Source of the DNA: Liolophura sinensis
Taxonomy: Eukaryota; Mollusca; Polyplacophora; Chitonida; Chitonidae
Assembly (NCBI RefSeq): GCF_032854445.1
Contig: NC_088306.1
Coordinates: 19,685,764-19,749,763, forward strand
Length of the DNA: 64,000 nucleotides
Reading direction: 5' to 3'
This document shows positions 1 through 9,783 of this stretch, one piece after another. The notes under the pieces are model-generated. The model made no database searches. It had not been told where the DNA came from and saw only the letters and a program-made list of their open reading frames with translations. The position numbers and the translations under genes are program-made. Each line of letters begins with the position of its first letter. Position 1 is the stretch's first letter.

Positions 1-641
1 GTCATTTCAAACAAATAAAAACGTTACATCACAATTAGTGTCAATGAATGCTCTTTCGTGCCGGCTCAGCCGCATTTATTTGCATAGTTGAAAAGAATAC
101 GTAACATGGTCGATATTTCGTGACGGTGTTACATGAAATTTTAGTGCAAAAGCAATAGAGCTTTTAGCCAGTGGGGGGTTCAGTCGGTTGTACTCTATAA
201 AGGTTACTACATGAGCGTACACTGGGTGTGTAATCATTATTCCTGACCCAGTGTAGTAATAGCGCAAATCCACCATCGTTTAATTTCTTTCAAATGTGAA
301 TGACCTCTAGCACGCAGTAAAGTACAACAAAACAGATCAGCAAGTTTTTATTGACAGGTCATAATCCTACAAAGGCCGTTTATGACGTGGTGTTGGAATT
401 TGTACTCTTACCTTGTATCATACACGCTCCAGAATTGGCAACAATATGATGTCATCGACAACAGCTGATAGCAAAGCAATTAAAGAAAACAGCAACAACA
501 ACAACAAAACTACTGCCACATATAATGAGAAAATAGGTCGCACTTCTTCCGTACTGTGACAGCCACGGATTGGTAACTGCCTATGTTGTGACTGCTGTTA
601 AATACAAGTTCTGTGTGAGTTTGCACTGTAGGTGATGCCTG
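1..641. other. no gene recognised
   Basis: AT-rich sequence with a short AACAACAAC tract near 494-510. I see no exon with a recognisable product, although the ACSF2-like gene on the minus strand (exons from 2927 upward) would be expected to continue in this direction. Confidence 0.5.
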
Positions 642-777
642 ATGACCGTTTGTCTCTTGCAAAGATTACTGCATTATGACGTCACAACAAACGTTTAGCC
701 CGCCTAAAATAAGAAAGTGGTATTGTCTTCCCTGATAGCTCAATGGATTATTGGTGTGTTATGGAGCCTTGTGTGTG
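642..777 (+). repeat. tRNA-derived SINE head (family D), copy 1
   Basis: A TAGCTCAATGG A box (about 734-744) and a GGGTTCGAGCCC B box (about 783-794) form an RNA polymerase III promoter layout. The preceding ~90 bp, including a TGACGTCA motif, recurs almost unchanged at 2199-2328, so this is a dispersed repeat and not a single-copy tRNA gene. No acceptor stem can be folded convincingly. Confidence 0.55.
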
Positions 778-1017
778 TGCGTGGGTTCGAGCCCCGCTCT
801 ACCCTATACCAAACAAAGGCGCATACATGTGGTACATGTTGTCACCACTCAAACCACAAATTCCCAGGTGTGGATTCTTGAAAAATAATCAAGCGCTCAT
901 ACAATAGTGTGACGTCACAGCAAACGTTTAAGGGTGGACAAAACCTCAGGATCCCGCCTTTCTCCGTGTGTTGTCGACAAAAGTCCCGATTCAAAAACCA
1001 CAGTCAATTAAATTAGC

Positions 1018-1095
1018 GAAAGCTGGATTCGAGCCTGTGACCTCCGCGGTCTAAACCCAATAGACTGCGGGCAGAACAATGCGTTAGCGGACTGA
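1018..1095 (-). repeat. tRNA-like SINE head relic
   Basis: On the minus strand a GGCTCGAATCC B-box motif (complement of about 1024-1034) sits downstream of a degenerate A-box-like segment. It looks like the worn head of a tRNA-derived SINE. No tail is attached. Confidence 0.35.
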
Positions 1096-1308
1096 AACAG
1101 GAATAGCGTCCAAAGAGTTAATACTTTTGACTCTGAGTTTTCATTCCACTCCTGTTTAATGCTGTGAAGGTTGCTTATATCTTTTTAGATTGTATCACTT
1201 TCTGACCAGCCTTATGGATTGAGTAACTCAGTAGAAATTCTGTGGAGCCCGCTGTCCGGTACTTGACAAACTAAAATCGGCCGATCTAGCGACAGAGGGA
1301 GTCGAACA

Positions 1309-1574
1309 TTTATTTATTTGTTTGATTGGTGTTTTTCGCCGTACTCAACAACATTTCACTTATACGACGGCGGCCAGCATCATGGTGGAAAGAAAACGGA
1401 CAGAGCCCGGGGAAACCCACGAGCATCCGCAGGTTGCTGTCAAACCTTCCTACGTACGGCTGGAGAGGAGGCCAGCATGAGCTGGACTTGAGCTCACAGC
1501 GACCGCATTAACGAGAGGTTCCTGGGTCATTTGGCTGCGCTGGCGCGCTAACCAACTGAGCCACTGAGGCCCCC
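1309..1574 (-). repeat. SINE family A, near full length
   Basis: Read on the minus strand it starts with a GGGGCCTCAGTGGCTCAG head carrying an A box (TGGCTCAGTTGG) and a B box (GTGAGCTCAAGTCC). A conserved core follows (CCGTACGTAG, GGTTGCTG and GGCCGCCGTCGTATAAGTG-type blocks), then an ACAACAATCAAA/ATAAAT tail. It is one of the two most complete family A copies in the window. Confidence 0.85.
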
Positions 1575-1614
1575 GGGAGTGGAACACGTAACTTCATTGA
1601 ATTGTCACAGGGGG

Positions 1615-1640
1615 GTGGGGGGGGGGGGGGGGGGGAACGT
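1615..1640. repeat. poly-G tract
   Basis: A run of guanines with a single T interruption. Similar G or C runs occur at 24421, 29330, 31455, 35630, 42890 and 50075. They are length-unstable and a likely source of sequencing error. Confidence 0.9.
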
Positions 1641-2198
1641 GGGATACAAATGATTACAGCATAAATAGTAAGACTAGAGCAGACTAGTGTAATGGTAACA
1701 GGAGAAATCGGGTTTCTAGTCTCACCTCAGATACGGTTTTATTCTAACTTCACGCAAATGCACAAAAACCAGCAAATGCATACACCCCCTAACACTATTA
1801 TGGACGACTTAAATCAAACTGGGGTAAACAAAAATGTGCAATAATGTTCATTGCAAGTCACGGTCTAGATTGACTCAAAATGCTGTGAAAATCCATGTAA
1901 AGGGGACAAAGTTTCGAGGATGCTTAGTCCATCAGCAGAAGACTGATTTACGTAGGTACACAAGTATACAAAGAAAAGACGGTATAGCATGGGGAGTAAA
2001 ACCAGAACAGCGACGACGATGTGGTAGTTCCCAAATGGTCACACGTTCACGTTTTGCCAGTTCAACTCAGATAGGGTTTTAATCTAAATGTTCACGTAAA
2101 TACACTAATAATCAGTGGGAACTGAAAACCCCTCTAGCAGTGTACAACAAAAGTCACTTTTCGCCTCTACAAAGATGGATCAAATGTTAAAATTGTAT

Positions 2199-2328
2199 TG
2201 ACCGTTTGTCTCTTGCAAAGATTACTGCATTATGACGTCACAACAAACGTTTAGCCGCCTTAAATAAGAAAGTGGTATTGTCTTCCCTGATAGCTCAATG
2301 GATTATTGGTGTGTTTTGGAGCCTTGTG
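2199..2328 (+). repeat. tRNA-derived SINE head (family D), copy 2
   Basis: Almost identical to 642-771: the TGACGTCA block, then the TAGCTCAATGG A box. It diverges just before the B box, which is missing here. The pair shows that the segment is a mobile or duplicated repeat. Confidence 0.55.
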
Positions 2329-2637
2329 TATATCTGCTTTGGGGTTAAAGTCGTACTTTCGATGTGATTGTTAAATGGTGACGACTATACAGCATTTGAA
2401 GTCATTCTAGACCAGTGAAAGTCTAACAAATTGCAATGAACATCACTGCATTCTTTCCCTACGTCTACTTAAGCCATGATTCTAGGGGCGTGTAAATTGC
2501 TACTATTTATGCAGTTACTTGAGCAGAATAAAAACCTGAATGAGGTAAACTGACAAGAAGCCGTATTTCACCGGATACGTTTTTAATTATATTAACAATA
2601 TTTCAGTCATATGAAAACGTGGTATCATTGGGTGCGC

Positions 2638-2918
2638 GTACCAGGGCGAGTCAATGCCACCAAAATTGTTGCCACTGAAGTATCGTGACAAAGACACCAG
2701 ACATGACACCCCATCCACTCACATTATAACGACACCTTGCCAACCAGTGCTGTTTCCTTGCTTAACACCTCTCAGTGCCGAGGGTCAAGCAAAGCAGCAA
2801 CAAGTACTAATTTTAAAGTCTTTGGTTTGTCACGACCTGGTTTTAATTCCTGGCCTCCCCCTCCCCCCCCCCCCGCCACATCAAGGCAGGCACTCTAACC
2901 AGTAGCCACCGAAGAGGT
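2638..2918 (-). repeat. SINE family C, 3' truncated
   Basis: On the minus strand it begins with a tRNA-like head (GGCTACTGGTTAGAG A box). It then runs through AAAGACTTTAAAAT, an AGCAAGG/GTGTCGTTATAATG block, GGTGTCATG and ACTTCAGTGG to GACTCGCCCTGG. The same ordered blocks occur at 36017-36292. The element begins only about ten bases downstream of the end of the ACSF2-like exon at 2927. Confidence 0.65.
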
Positions 2919-2926
2919 GTACTTGC

Positions 2927-3099
2927 CTGTAATCCTGAATGCTTTGTAATAGCGGCACCATGCAACTGTTCGAGAAATTCACGCATTGTGGAAAAACAAT
3001 CCCAACACTTCCCACTCTCCACTGACTAATCATTTCTATCGTTCCAAGCGAGGCCATGACGTCATCATTTACGGGATTTATGTAACCCATGACTTCTTG
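2927..3099 (-). CDS. ACSF2: ACSF2-like exon (after the AMP-binding signature)
   Basis: Part of a minus-strand gene resembling mitochondrial medium-chain acyl-CoA synthetase ACSF2, which adenylates fatty acids and transfers them to CoA. The exon opens at a TTTCAG acceptor (3100-3101) in phase 0 and encodes about 57 residues. The segment SLGTIEMI...VGSVGIVFPQ...LLQSIQD matches the CLGSVAGTM...YGATLIL...LEAI stretch that follows the P-loop motif in ACSF2. The 3' end would use a GC donor (CAG|GCAAGT at 2926-2925), which is rare. A SINE lies immediately beyond. The order and phase after exon 3739-3831 fit, but sequence identity is low, so this is the least certain of the internal exons. The catalytic and C-terminal exons were not found between here and position 1. 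Confidence 0.55.
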
Positions 3100-3293
3100 C
3101 TGAAAGGCCCAAAAGAGCAAATGTCAGTTCTCATTAGTTTATCATACTAAACGTTTAATTTTAGATCGCAACCATACCGCTGAACTACTGGAAATGCAAC
3201 GTTAAATTCGTTGGTTTATCTACAATGCATAATAGAGAATTACATTTATTTAGTCATTAGCTGATTGTTGTTTGAAGCCATTCTTAGGAATCG

Positions 3294-3430
3294 TTCACTT
3301 ATACGATGGCGGTCAGTTTTATGAATGGGAAGTGCATGCCCGGGATAAAGCACTAACCATTGGCAATATAATAAGGAACTTTCTCACACGTGGCAATCTT
3401 GAGTTCAAGCGACGTTTTTCTTGTTACTGA
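3294..3430 (-). repeat. SINE-related fragment (variant core)
   Basis: CACTTATACGATGGCGGTCAG followed by AGCACTAACCATTGGCAA resembles a variant of the family A tail joined to another body. Similar variants occur at 7976-8120, 10905-11000, 30064-30185 and 30468-30560. Confidence 0.4.
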
Positions 3431-3463
3431 AGAACATGCTGTGGGTTAGCTACCTTTAACTGC

Positions 3464-3620
3464 TGGAGTACGTGGGGAGGTCTGCCTGTAAACCTGCGGA
3501 TGATCGTGGGCTTCCCCCGGACTGTGCCCGTTTCTTTCCACCATAATGCTGGCCGCCGTCGTATAAGTGAAATATTTTTGAGTACGGCGTAAAACGCCAA
3601 TCTGATAAATAAATAAATAT
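3464..3620 (+). repeat. SINE family A, 5'-truncated
   Basis: Contains the core (ACCTGCGGATGATCGTGGG, CCACCATAATGCTGG), the TTTGAGTACGGCGTAAAAC tail and a terminal (ATAA)n run. The tRNA head is missing. It lies in the ACSF2-like intron between 3099 and 3739. Confidence 0.8.
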
Positions 3621-3738
3621 TTAACTGCTGGCCATGGACCTCTCACCGTAGGGTTACAAAAATAGAAAGTGATTTTAGTCAGTGAGGATGAGAAGAACAT
3701 CCGGTTTTGCAGACAGCAAAGTGAGATAAACTACCCAC

Positions 3739-3831
3739 CTTTCCCTGTGCCCGGCGGGCCACACAAATAATGGAGAAGTTGACAACAGCGTACTGACTCA
3801 GGCACACCATCTTTGTGTCACCTGTGGAACC
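3739..3831 (-). CDS. ACSF2: ACSF2-like exon carrying the AMP-binding signature
   Basis: This 93-bp exon encodes 31 residues in phase 0 at both ends, between a TTTCAG acceptor (3832-3833) and a GTGGGT donor (3738-3737). It starts GSTGDTKMVCLSQYAVVNFS. Joined to the upstream exon, which ends ...ATS, this gives TSGSTGDTK, the ATP/AMP-binding P-loop of the ANL superfamily. The segment LSQYAVVNFS fits the LSHYNIVNNS region that follows the motif in ACSF2. The lysine is kept, but the usual following glycine is Met. The exon is single copy, whereas the preceding exon's 3' end is amplified in the intron between them. Together these make a host gene, intact or recently inactivated, the best reading. 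Confidence 0.75.
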
Positions 3832-4209
3832 CTGAAAGAGGAAACAGTACCGCTGTTCACATATGTTATAGTTCTAACACTTTTTTCCTCCCAGAAAAAG
3901 ACATTTGTATGTTATAAACCCGTTACAACGATCTTGAAGAGAGATAGGAATCTTCTTCACGTCTTTCCTTAAAATTTAGGAAATTTAAGCCTTCCTTTAA
4001 ATTTAAAACACTAGTCAAATTTTGGAAGACGATATAGCGCGACAATAACATGAACTGGGTATAAATGGAACAAAAGAAATACTATCACAACTGCATATCA
4101 CAGATGTTAAAGTATTACTGCAAGCGTCATTACAGTTGCAAAATTACCGTTTAAAAATATCGTTTGTTCACAAATATCGACAGCGTGGCAATGCTTTGCA
4201 AAAGCACCG

Positions 4210-5188
4210 TCACTTTTAAATACTACCCTGTGCTCCAGGGCCGGGGTGTAAGACTTAAGGGTGTGACATGGGTGCTTAATGACGAGTCCAAGATAGAGTA
4301 ACGCTCTCTGATGAACGGTCAAGGGCACTTATATGGGTACTTAGTGATGTGGTCGGGACATAGGCGCCATCATCTGGGGACACTCTCCGATTCACGGCCA
4401 TGTTGTAAGGCTTTGGGCTGTGATACTTACGGCCGTGACCAAGGCATAGACATCGTCATCTGGAGACACGCTTAGCTACCAAGGTGTAAGGCTTTGAGGT
4501 GTGATATGGATACTTACTGATGTGGTCCGGACATAGTCGCCGTCATCTGGAAACACCCTCTGCTTGGCGATCAAGGTGTAAGGTTCTCCAATTCACGGCC
4601 TTGTTGTAAGGCTCTGGGCTGTGATATGCATACTCACGGACGTGGCCAAGGTATAAACATCGTCATCTGAATACACCCTCTCTTTGGCGACTAAGATGTA
4701 AGGATTTGGGGTATGATATTGCTACTTACTGATATGGTCAGGATATAGACACCGTGATGTGGAGACACCCTCTGCTAGGCGACCAAGGTGTGAGGCTTTG
4801 CCGCTATATATGCATATACTTACTGATGTGGCCAGAACACAAATGTCATCATCTGGAGACACCCTCTGCTTGACGGCCAAGGTGAACGGCTTTGTTATGT
4901 AGTATGGATACTTACTGATGCGGTCAGACACAGACGTCGTCATCTGGAGACACCCTCTGCTTGACAGCCAGGGTGTACGGCTTTGTTATGTAATATGGAT
5001 ACTTACTGATGCGGTCAGACACAGACGTCGTCATCTGGAGACAACCTCTGCTTGACAGCCAGGGTGTACGGCTTTGTTATGTAATATGGATACTTACTGA
5101 TGCGGTCAGACACAGACGTCGTCATCTGGAGACAACCTCTCCTCGACGGCCAAGGTGTACGGCTTTGTTATGTTATATGGATACTTAC
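4210..5188 (-). repeat. Tandem array of ~91-bp exon-end plus splice-donor copies
   Basis: About ten head-to-tail units. The recurring CTTACTGAT..GG block lies at 4338, 4424, 4511, 4631, 4723, 4817, 4909, 5000 and 5091, and in the true exon at 5182. The latest units are exactly 91 bp apart; older ones are 86-120 bp. On the minus strand each unit reads as the last ~20 codons of the exon at 5189-5303 (AAGCAGAGGGTGTCTCCAGA core), followed by a GTAAGTAT donor and a short intron piece. Several units keep a GTAAGT donor; the unit at 4338 has CTAAGT. The unit is not a multiple of three. Divergence grows away from the true exon. Confidence 0.85.
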
Positions 5189-5303
5189 TGACGTGGCCAG
5201 GATGTTGACGCAGTCATCTGGAGACACCCTCTGCTTGGCGGCCATCAGTGTGTTATCCTGTATCGACTGACCCTTTTTGATGACGTCATCTATTGTGGGA
5301 ATC
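5189..5303 (-). CDS. ACSF2: ACSF2-like exon ending ...SPDDCVNILATS
   Basis: This 115-bp exon lies between a TTTTACAG acceptor (5304-5305) and a GTAAGTAT donor (5188-5187). It takes one base to finish a codon begun in the previous exon, then encodes 38 codons and ends in phase 0 after ATS. The sequence IPTIDDVIKKG...KQRVSPDDCVNILATS aligns with ACSF2 just before the AMP-binding signature (...DEVV...L.C.DPINIQFTS), and the next exon supplies GSTGDTK. Its 3' third plus donor is the template for the tandem array at 4210-5188. It is the only copy with a full 5' part and acceptor, so it is probably the working exon. Confidence 0.75.
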
Positions 5304-5883
5304 CTGTAAAACGATACCGAGCGACGCTTATTACTGTAGAGTGTTCAGAATCATGTAGACATTATCACGTTAATTACAAGTACAGACATATGGTATTCAA
5401 TTGTCTGAAGTGACCTCAAGCAATAATGATTGATTCTTTTAAAAAATAAACGGTTTGAATTTCTTTGTTGCGTCAAGATGCTACATGTGGCTAATTGACT
5501 GAAAATACGGCAGGTGTGTGATATCACGTGTATATGATTATGCATAAATGCTGGACTCCATTTAGAGTTACTTCCCTTGGACAGTGAAGAGACACTTGTT
5601 AAACTGTTTGGAAGAGAGCCCCAGATGTACACACATTCTATGTCCACACGTTGAGTTTACAATATCCCAATTGCTCTCCCTTAGACTCCATATAGCTTAC
5701 AACAAGGTTCTACTTGACATGTTTTTGTAGACTCTGGCTTAAACTTTCTTCAAATCATAGCATTCTGGTTAAAATCAACAATCAGGCACTTGCTTGTTGT
5801 TTCGTTTGTTTGGGATTTACCAATAATGGAATCGACATACGACGTTGCCTCCTTGCAGCATTGTTATCCAAATGCCAACAAAT

Positions 5884-6074
5884 GTGGTCACTGTGAGTTC
5901 AAGTCCAGCTCATGGTGGCTTCCTCTCCGGCCGTACGTGGGAAGGTCTCTCAGCAACCTGCGGATGGTCGTGGATTTCCCTCGGGCTGTACCCGGTTTTC
6001 CTCCCACCATAATGTTGTATAAGTGAAATATTCTTGAGTACGGCGTAAAACACCAATCAAATAAATAAATAAAT
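5884..6074 (+). repeat. SINE family A, head truncated
   Basis: Starts just before the B box (GTGAGTTCAAGTCC), carries the whole core and ends TTGAGTACGGCGTAAAAC plus (AAAT)n. A short internal deletion removes the GCCGCCGTC segment before GTATAAGTG. It lies in an ACSF2-like intron. Confidence 0.85.
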
Positions 6075-6908
6075 CAAATGCCAACATACTTATAGTGCTA
6101 CCTCACTGGAACGCCATGCAAAAAACACCAGATATTAGGCCCATAAGGGATGTCAAAACATAGGCTTGAACCCAGACCTTCTGCTCACAAGACAGAAACT
6201 CTATTCTGTTATTCTGTTATTCTCACCGCGTGGACGGGATCCAACGCTATATCGTGTAAGAAGGAAGATCTTTTACTTGTTTTATGTAGATTTCAAGGGT
6301 TTGACGGAGAATTACAAAGAGATTGAATCTGAGGATATTTCTGGACTGATTTGTTTGTGAAAACATGCACCTACCCTTGAAGTTTCAACGATCTCACGGT
6401 AACAACTGACTTCAAAGTGTTAAATCTGGAATGGAGAAACACATATTCTTAGAGAATGAAATTATGCGTCAAAAAACTGCTATAGGTTCTCAAATTATAC
6501 AACAAAAGTATTATTTTTCGCTTCCATATATAAATACAACAGCGATGAGAACTTATTCGTTTCAGTGTCTTTTTCAATTCATCCAGTAGAATAACAGTTA
6601 CACACTGTAACACTCAACCTCTAATTTGTTGTTCCCTTATCTATTAATACCTCATGCACTCTAATTTCTCATTTTCCTTCCTTTGCACTACATGTACCAT
6701 TCACTATTTTCTTGCCGGAATTCATTAGGCACGTAGCGGTCATTTTATAGATGCAAGAACCCTGAGTGTCGCATATAAACGCTCGACCTTTGGCAAATTC
6801 CTGACGACCATATGACATAAACAACATTGGTGAAACAAGTGATCTTCAACCCGCGTTGAACTGCAAAAACTGTCCCACGGGCGACTGTCATCAAGGCTCT
6901 AAGTGTTA

Positions 6909-7166
6909 TTTACTTGATTGGTGTTTTGCGCCGCACTCAAAAATATTTCATTTATACAACGGCGGTCAGCATTATGGTGAGAGAAATCCGGGCAGAGACT
7001 GGGGGAAACCCACGATCACCCGGAGGCTGCTGGAAGACCTTCCTACGTACTCCCGGAGAGAGAGCAAGCATGAGCTGGGCTTGAACGCACAGCAACCACA
7101 CTGGTGAGAGTCTTATGGGTCATTGCGCCGTGATGGCACGCTAACCATCTCAACCACGGGGGCCCC
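6909..7166 (-). repeat. SINE family A, near full length
   Basis: Runs from the TTGATTGGTGTTTTGCGCC tail complement to the GGGGCCCCCGTGG head on the minus strand. Both internal promoter boxes are present but mutated. Confidence 0.85.
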
Positions 7167-7781
7167 GCCCTATGAGAACGGGTGAATCAGCAAATCCCGG
7201 GTTAAACCCATGCCTAACGCATGAAAAGCATGTGCCTTTAACCACAAAACCACGATCCCTTACCTAGTTGTTTCCGACTTATTATAGATCCTTCTCTTAT
7301 ACATTTTCTGCACGTATTTATTTCCCCTATCCTTATTTTCCATGCGCTGAAGCAGATGTACAATTCGTCTTTCTCCAAATTTTTCTTGCGTCCAAATTTC
7401 TTGTTAATTTATTTAATTATTCCTTTTCTTATTTCCCTGCGTTAGATTTGTTATACTTCGTTCGTTATTAAAAGATTTTATGTACATTTTCCACGGCAAT
7501 CGTTTTAATTTCCTTACATAGTAGTGGTTTCCCAAATCTGTTTAAAATCCATTACAGACAATGTTTACATCAATATTACATAGTACGCCTATTTCGACGC
7601 CGACTATGTCAGATACATGTAATTTGCAAAGGGCAATTCTTTATTCCGGGCACTCTCGTTTCTTCACACTCAAACAAGAACGCAATCGTTTATTATTAAA
7701 AATGTTAAAAATCACGTTAAAAATCAAACAATCAACTTATCAGTCAATCATTGTTATATATATATTCTGGTCTAGCTTTAC

Positions 7782-7891
7782 CCAGTGAAGTTGTTCGTGT
7801 CTGTAGTATAATTGTTTTCCTGGAGCTGTTCCAGTAGACTCCTTACGTTGCTATCTCGCCCAACGTCAGCTATCAACATGGCAGGCTGTGC
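7782..7891 (-). CDS. ACSF2: ACSF2-like exon (middle of the N-terminal domain)
   Basis: Candidate 110-bp exon between a TTCTGAACAG acceptor (7892-7893) and a GTAAAG donor (7781-7780). Phase 0 at the start and two leftover bases at the end fit exactly the single-base start of exon 5189-5303, forming a GG|G glycine codon. It encodes AQPAMLIADVGRDSNVRSLL, which resembles the GCKALVFPKQF...YYNVLKQI part of ACSF2. A competing internal donor (AAC|GTAAGG at 7846-7845) would give a 45-bp exon. The segment expected between this exon and 9494-9628 (the NPAYQ region of the family) was not found. Similarity alone is weak; phase agreement is the main support. Confidence 0.5.
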
Positions 7892-7975
7892 CTGTTCAGA
7901 AGAATAAAATAGATGAGACGAGATTGTTAATGAGTCCGTATAATTCTTCATTCGAGAAACTTTCCGCTTTCTCCT

Positions 7976-8120
7976 GATTTATTTATTTGTTTCATTGATA
8001 CTCAAGATTTTTGGTCTCATATGATAGTGGTCAGTCTAAAGTCAGGGGTTTGAGAAAAACGAGGTATCTGGGGTTAGCCACCGACTTTTGATAACTTAGT
8101 GAAAAACTTTCCCACTCTGT
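7976..8120 (-). repeat. SINE-related fragment (variant)
   Basis: TTTATTTATTTGTTTCATTGATACTCAAGA, then a TATGATAGTGGTCAGTCT core and AACTTTCCCACTCTG. It is a diverged family A tail on a variant body. Confidence 0.45.
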
Positions 8121-8739
8121 TATCTTGATATCAAATCGTTTACGTGAGTTCCAACTATGTCGACAAAAAGCCAAACAAAGACGTTCACAGGAAATAGCTG
8201 GATTCGTTGCCAGCGATGATATTCACACATGTTTCATGGTAAAATACCAAGACCACGGGGAAGAAAAGTATATTATTCTTATATTACTCTTCCCCGAGAA
8301 GCTGCCCGATTTTATAGCTGTACATGATACAGTAATAAACTGTAATAAAACTTTTGTGAGCTGTCAACTTACCTTTGCTAATAACCGTTTCAAAAAGACA
8401 TCGTTCGGCGTGAAAATGAACGGCTGTAGAGAAAAGAGTAGGAACATTTAAGCAATTTTGAACGTAATGTCACGTCTTGACGTCAAATCTTTTTTAAAAA
8501 AATAGGGATTTACTGCACCATTTAGCAATAATCACACATGTTTAAACGCTACGTTTTATTGCCCGATTTGTCTGTCAAACTAACCACAGATTCAAACTTG
8601 ACATGGGAAGTAAAGTGTCGATTTTGTAATACAGTCGAAATATATCCCTCTCTGCTATGATATTGTTATTTAATATCACAGTTAATGCACGGCCAGTCTG
8701 CATACATACAAGACTTTTCAGTTTTTCGCTACATTTATT

Positions 8740-8843
8740 TATTTGTAATTATTTATTTATTTATTTGTAGTTATTTATTTATTTATTTATTTGTAGTTAT
8801 TCATTTATTTATTTGTAGGTATTTATTTATTTATTTATTTTAT
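8740..8843. repeat. (TTTA)n / TTTATTTGTAGTTA microsatellite
   Basis: Imperfect tetranucleotide expansion with interspersed TTTGTAG steps. It grows out of the A-rich tail of the adjacent minus-strand SINE. Confidence 0.85.
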
Positions 8844-9060
8844 AGGTGTTTTACGCCTCACTCAATAATATTTCACCAATACGACTGCCGGCAGCATTAT
8901 GGTGGGAGGAAACTGGACAGGGCCCAGAAGAAACCCATGGCCATCCGCATGTTGCTGACAGATTTTCCCACATACGGCCAGAGAGGAAGCCAGCATGAAC
9001 TCGACTTGAACTCCCAGTGAACGCATTGGTGAGAGGCTCCTAAATGTAAGCCACCTCGGC
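8821..9060 (-). repeat. SINE family A, near full length
   Basis: Tail, core and B box are present on the minus strand; the head ends in a degenerate GGCCGAGGTGGCTTAC block. It stands next to a plus-strand family A tail at 9134-9216, forming a partly self-complementary pair. Confidence 0.8.
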
Positions 9061-9133
9061 CAACTTGAAACGAAATGGAAAGGTTAATAGTTCCATGGCG
9101 GTGGTTATATCGCCTCTGACAAATGCGGATTGC

Positions 9134-9216
9134 TCGGACCGGTTTCCTCCCACGATAATGCTGACAACCGTCACATAAGTGAATGCAAAACACCATTCCA
9201 ATAAATAAATAAATAC
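9134..9216 (+). repeat. SINE family A, 3' tail fragment
   Basis: GGTTTCCTCCCACGATAATGC, a CGTCACATAAGTGAA block, a shortened tail and (AATA)n. Opposite in orientation to the copy at 8821-9060. Confidence 0.7.
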
Positions 9217-9271
9217 TTTTATGCCTTGATGCTCGTGAAGGTACACACTGTATATACATTATATTGGTAGG

Positions 9272-9385
9272 CCCGCTATCAGAAGACTGTTACTAGGTGC
9301 CGCTTCATCTCTTCGGCATGGTATTTCAGTAAGGCAGCACTAGAATATCTCTGCATTGGATCCGACCTGATATAAGGATACTCAT
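9272..9385 (+). repeat. SINE family C, internal fragment
   Basis: Holds CTTCGGCATGGTATTTCAG followed by CAGCACTAGAATATCTC and GATCCGACCTGATATAAGG. This resembles the CTCGGCATGATACTTCAG block of the family C copy at 36017-36292. Confidence 0.4.
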
Positions 9386-9493
9386 TCTTGAAGTATATGA
9401 AATATTGCTTAAAACGAAATTAAAACCCAAGCCAACCCAAACCAACCCAAACAAACGCGGAAATACCAGTTTGATGCTGGCCTACGCACTCAC

Positions 9494-9628
9494 GTTGGTA
9501 AACATCAGACCAAGAAGTGCACATGCGATGTAGACGATGAAGAAATGCTGGTCACAAAGGCGGTAACAGAATATAAGATCCCCTCTCCTCATACCAAGCG
9601 CCAGGAATCCTTTGGCCAGCTCATTTGC
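9494..9628 (-). CDS. ACSF2: ACSF2-like exon (nucleotide-binding N-domain)
   Basis: This 135-bp exon lies between a CACTGCAG acceptor (9629-9630) and a GTGAGT donor (9493-9492), in phase 0 at both ends. The 45 residues include ANELAKGFLALGMRRGDLI and IACALLGLMFTN. They align with the ACSF2 stretch AASGLLSIGLCKGDRLG...LATAQAGIILVS, a hallmark of acyl-CoA synthetases. It follows exon 10401-10581 with matching phase. The usual N-P-x-Y that comes next in the family is not on this exon and was not found nearby. Confidence 0.75.
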
Positions 9629-9673
9629 CTGCAGTGAAAGTTTTGCTCAATATTATAAGATTCTAAAGCAGCT

Positions 9674-9783
9674 TACTTGTTTATTTATTTGATTGTTGTT
9701 TTACGCCGTTCTCAATAATATTTCACTTATACGATAGCTGACAGAGCCCGGAGGAAACCCGGTCACGAAAATCTGCAGGTTTC
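9674..9783 (-). repeat. SINE family A, 5'-truncated
   Basis: Tail and start of the core only (TTTACGCCGTTCTCAATAAT, GACAGAGCCCGGAGGAAACC); the head half is missing. Confidence 0.75.

Noticed and set aside
735-800. Functional tRNA gene
   Set aside because: A and B boxes are present but no acceptor stem or anticodon arm folds; the segment is a repeat with a second copy at 2269.
8125-8451. 108-codon open frame as a gene
   Set aside because: No recognisable motif, between SINE fragments, and no splice partners; similar lengths occur by chance here.
7892-9493. Search for the missing ACSF2 NPxY exon
   Set aside because: No segment on the minus strand showed the motif with splice sites, so none was annotated.
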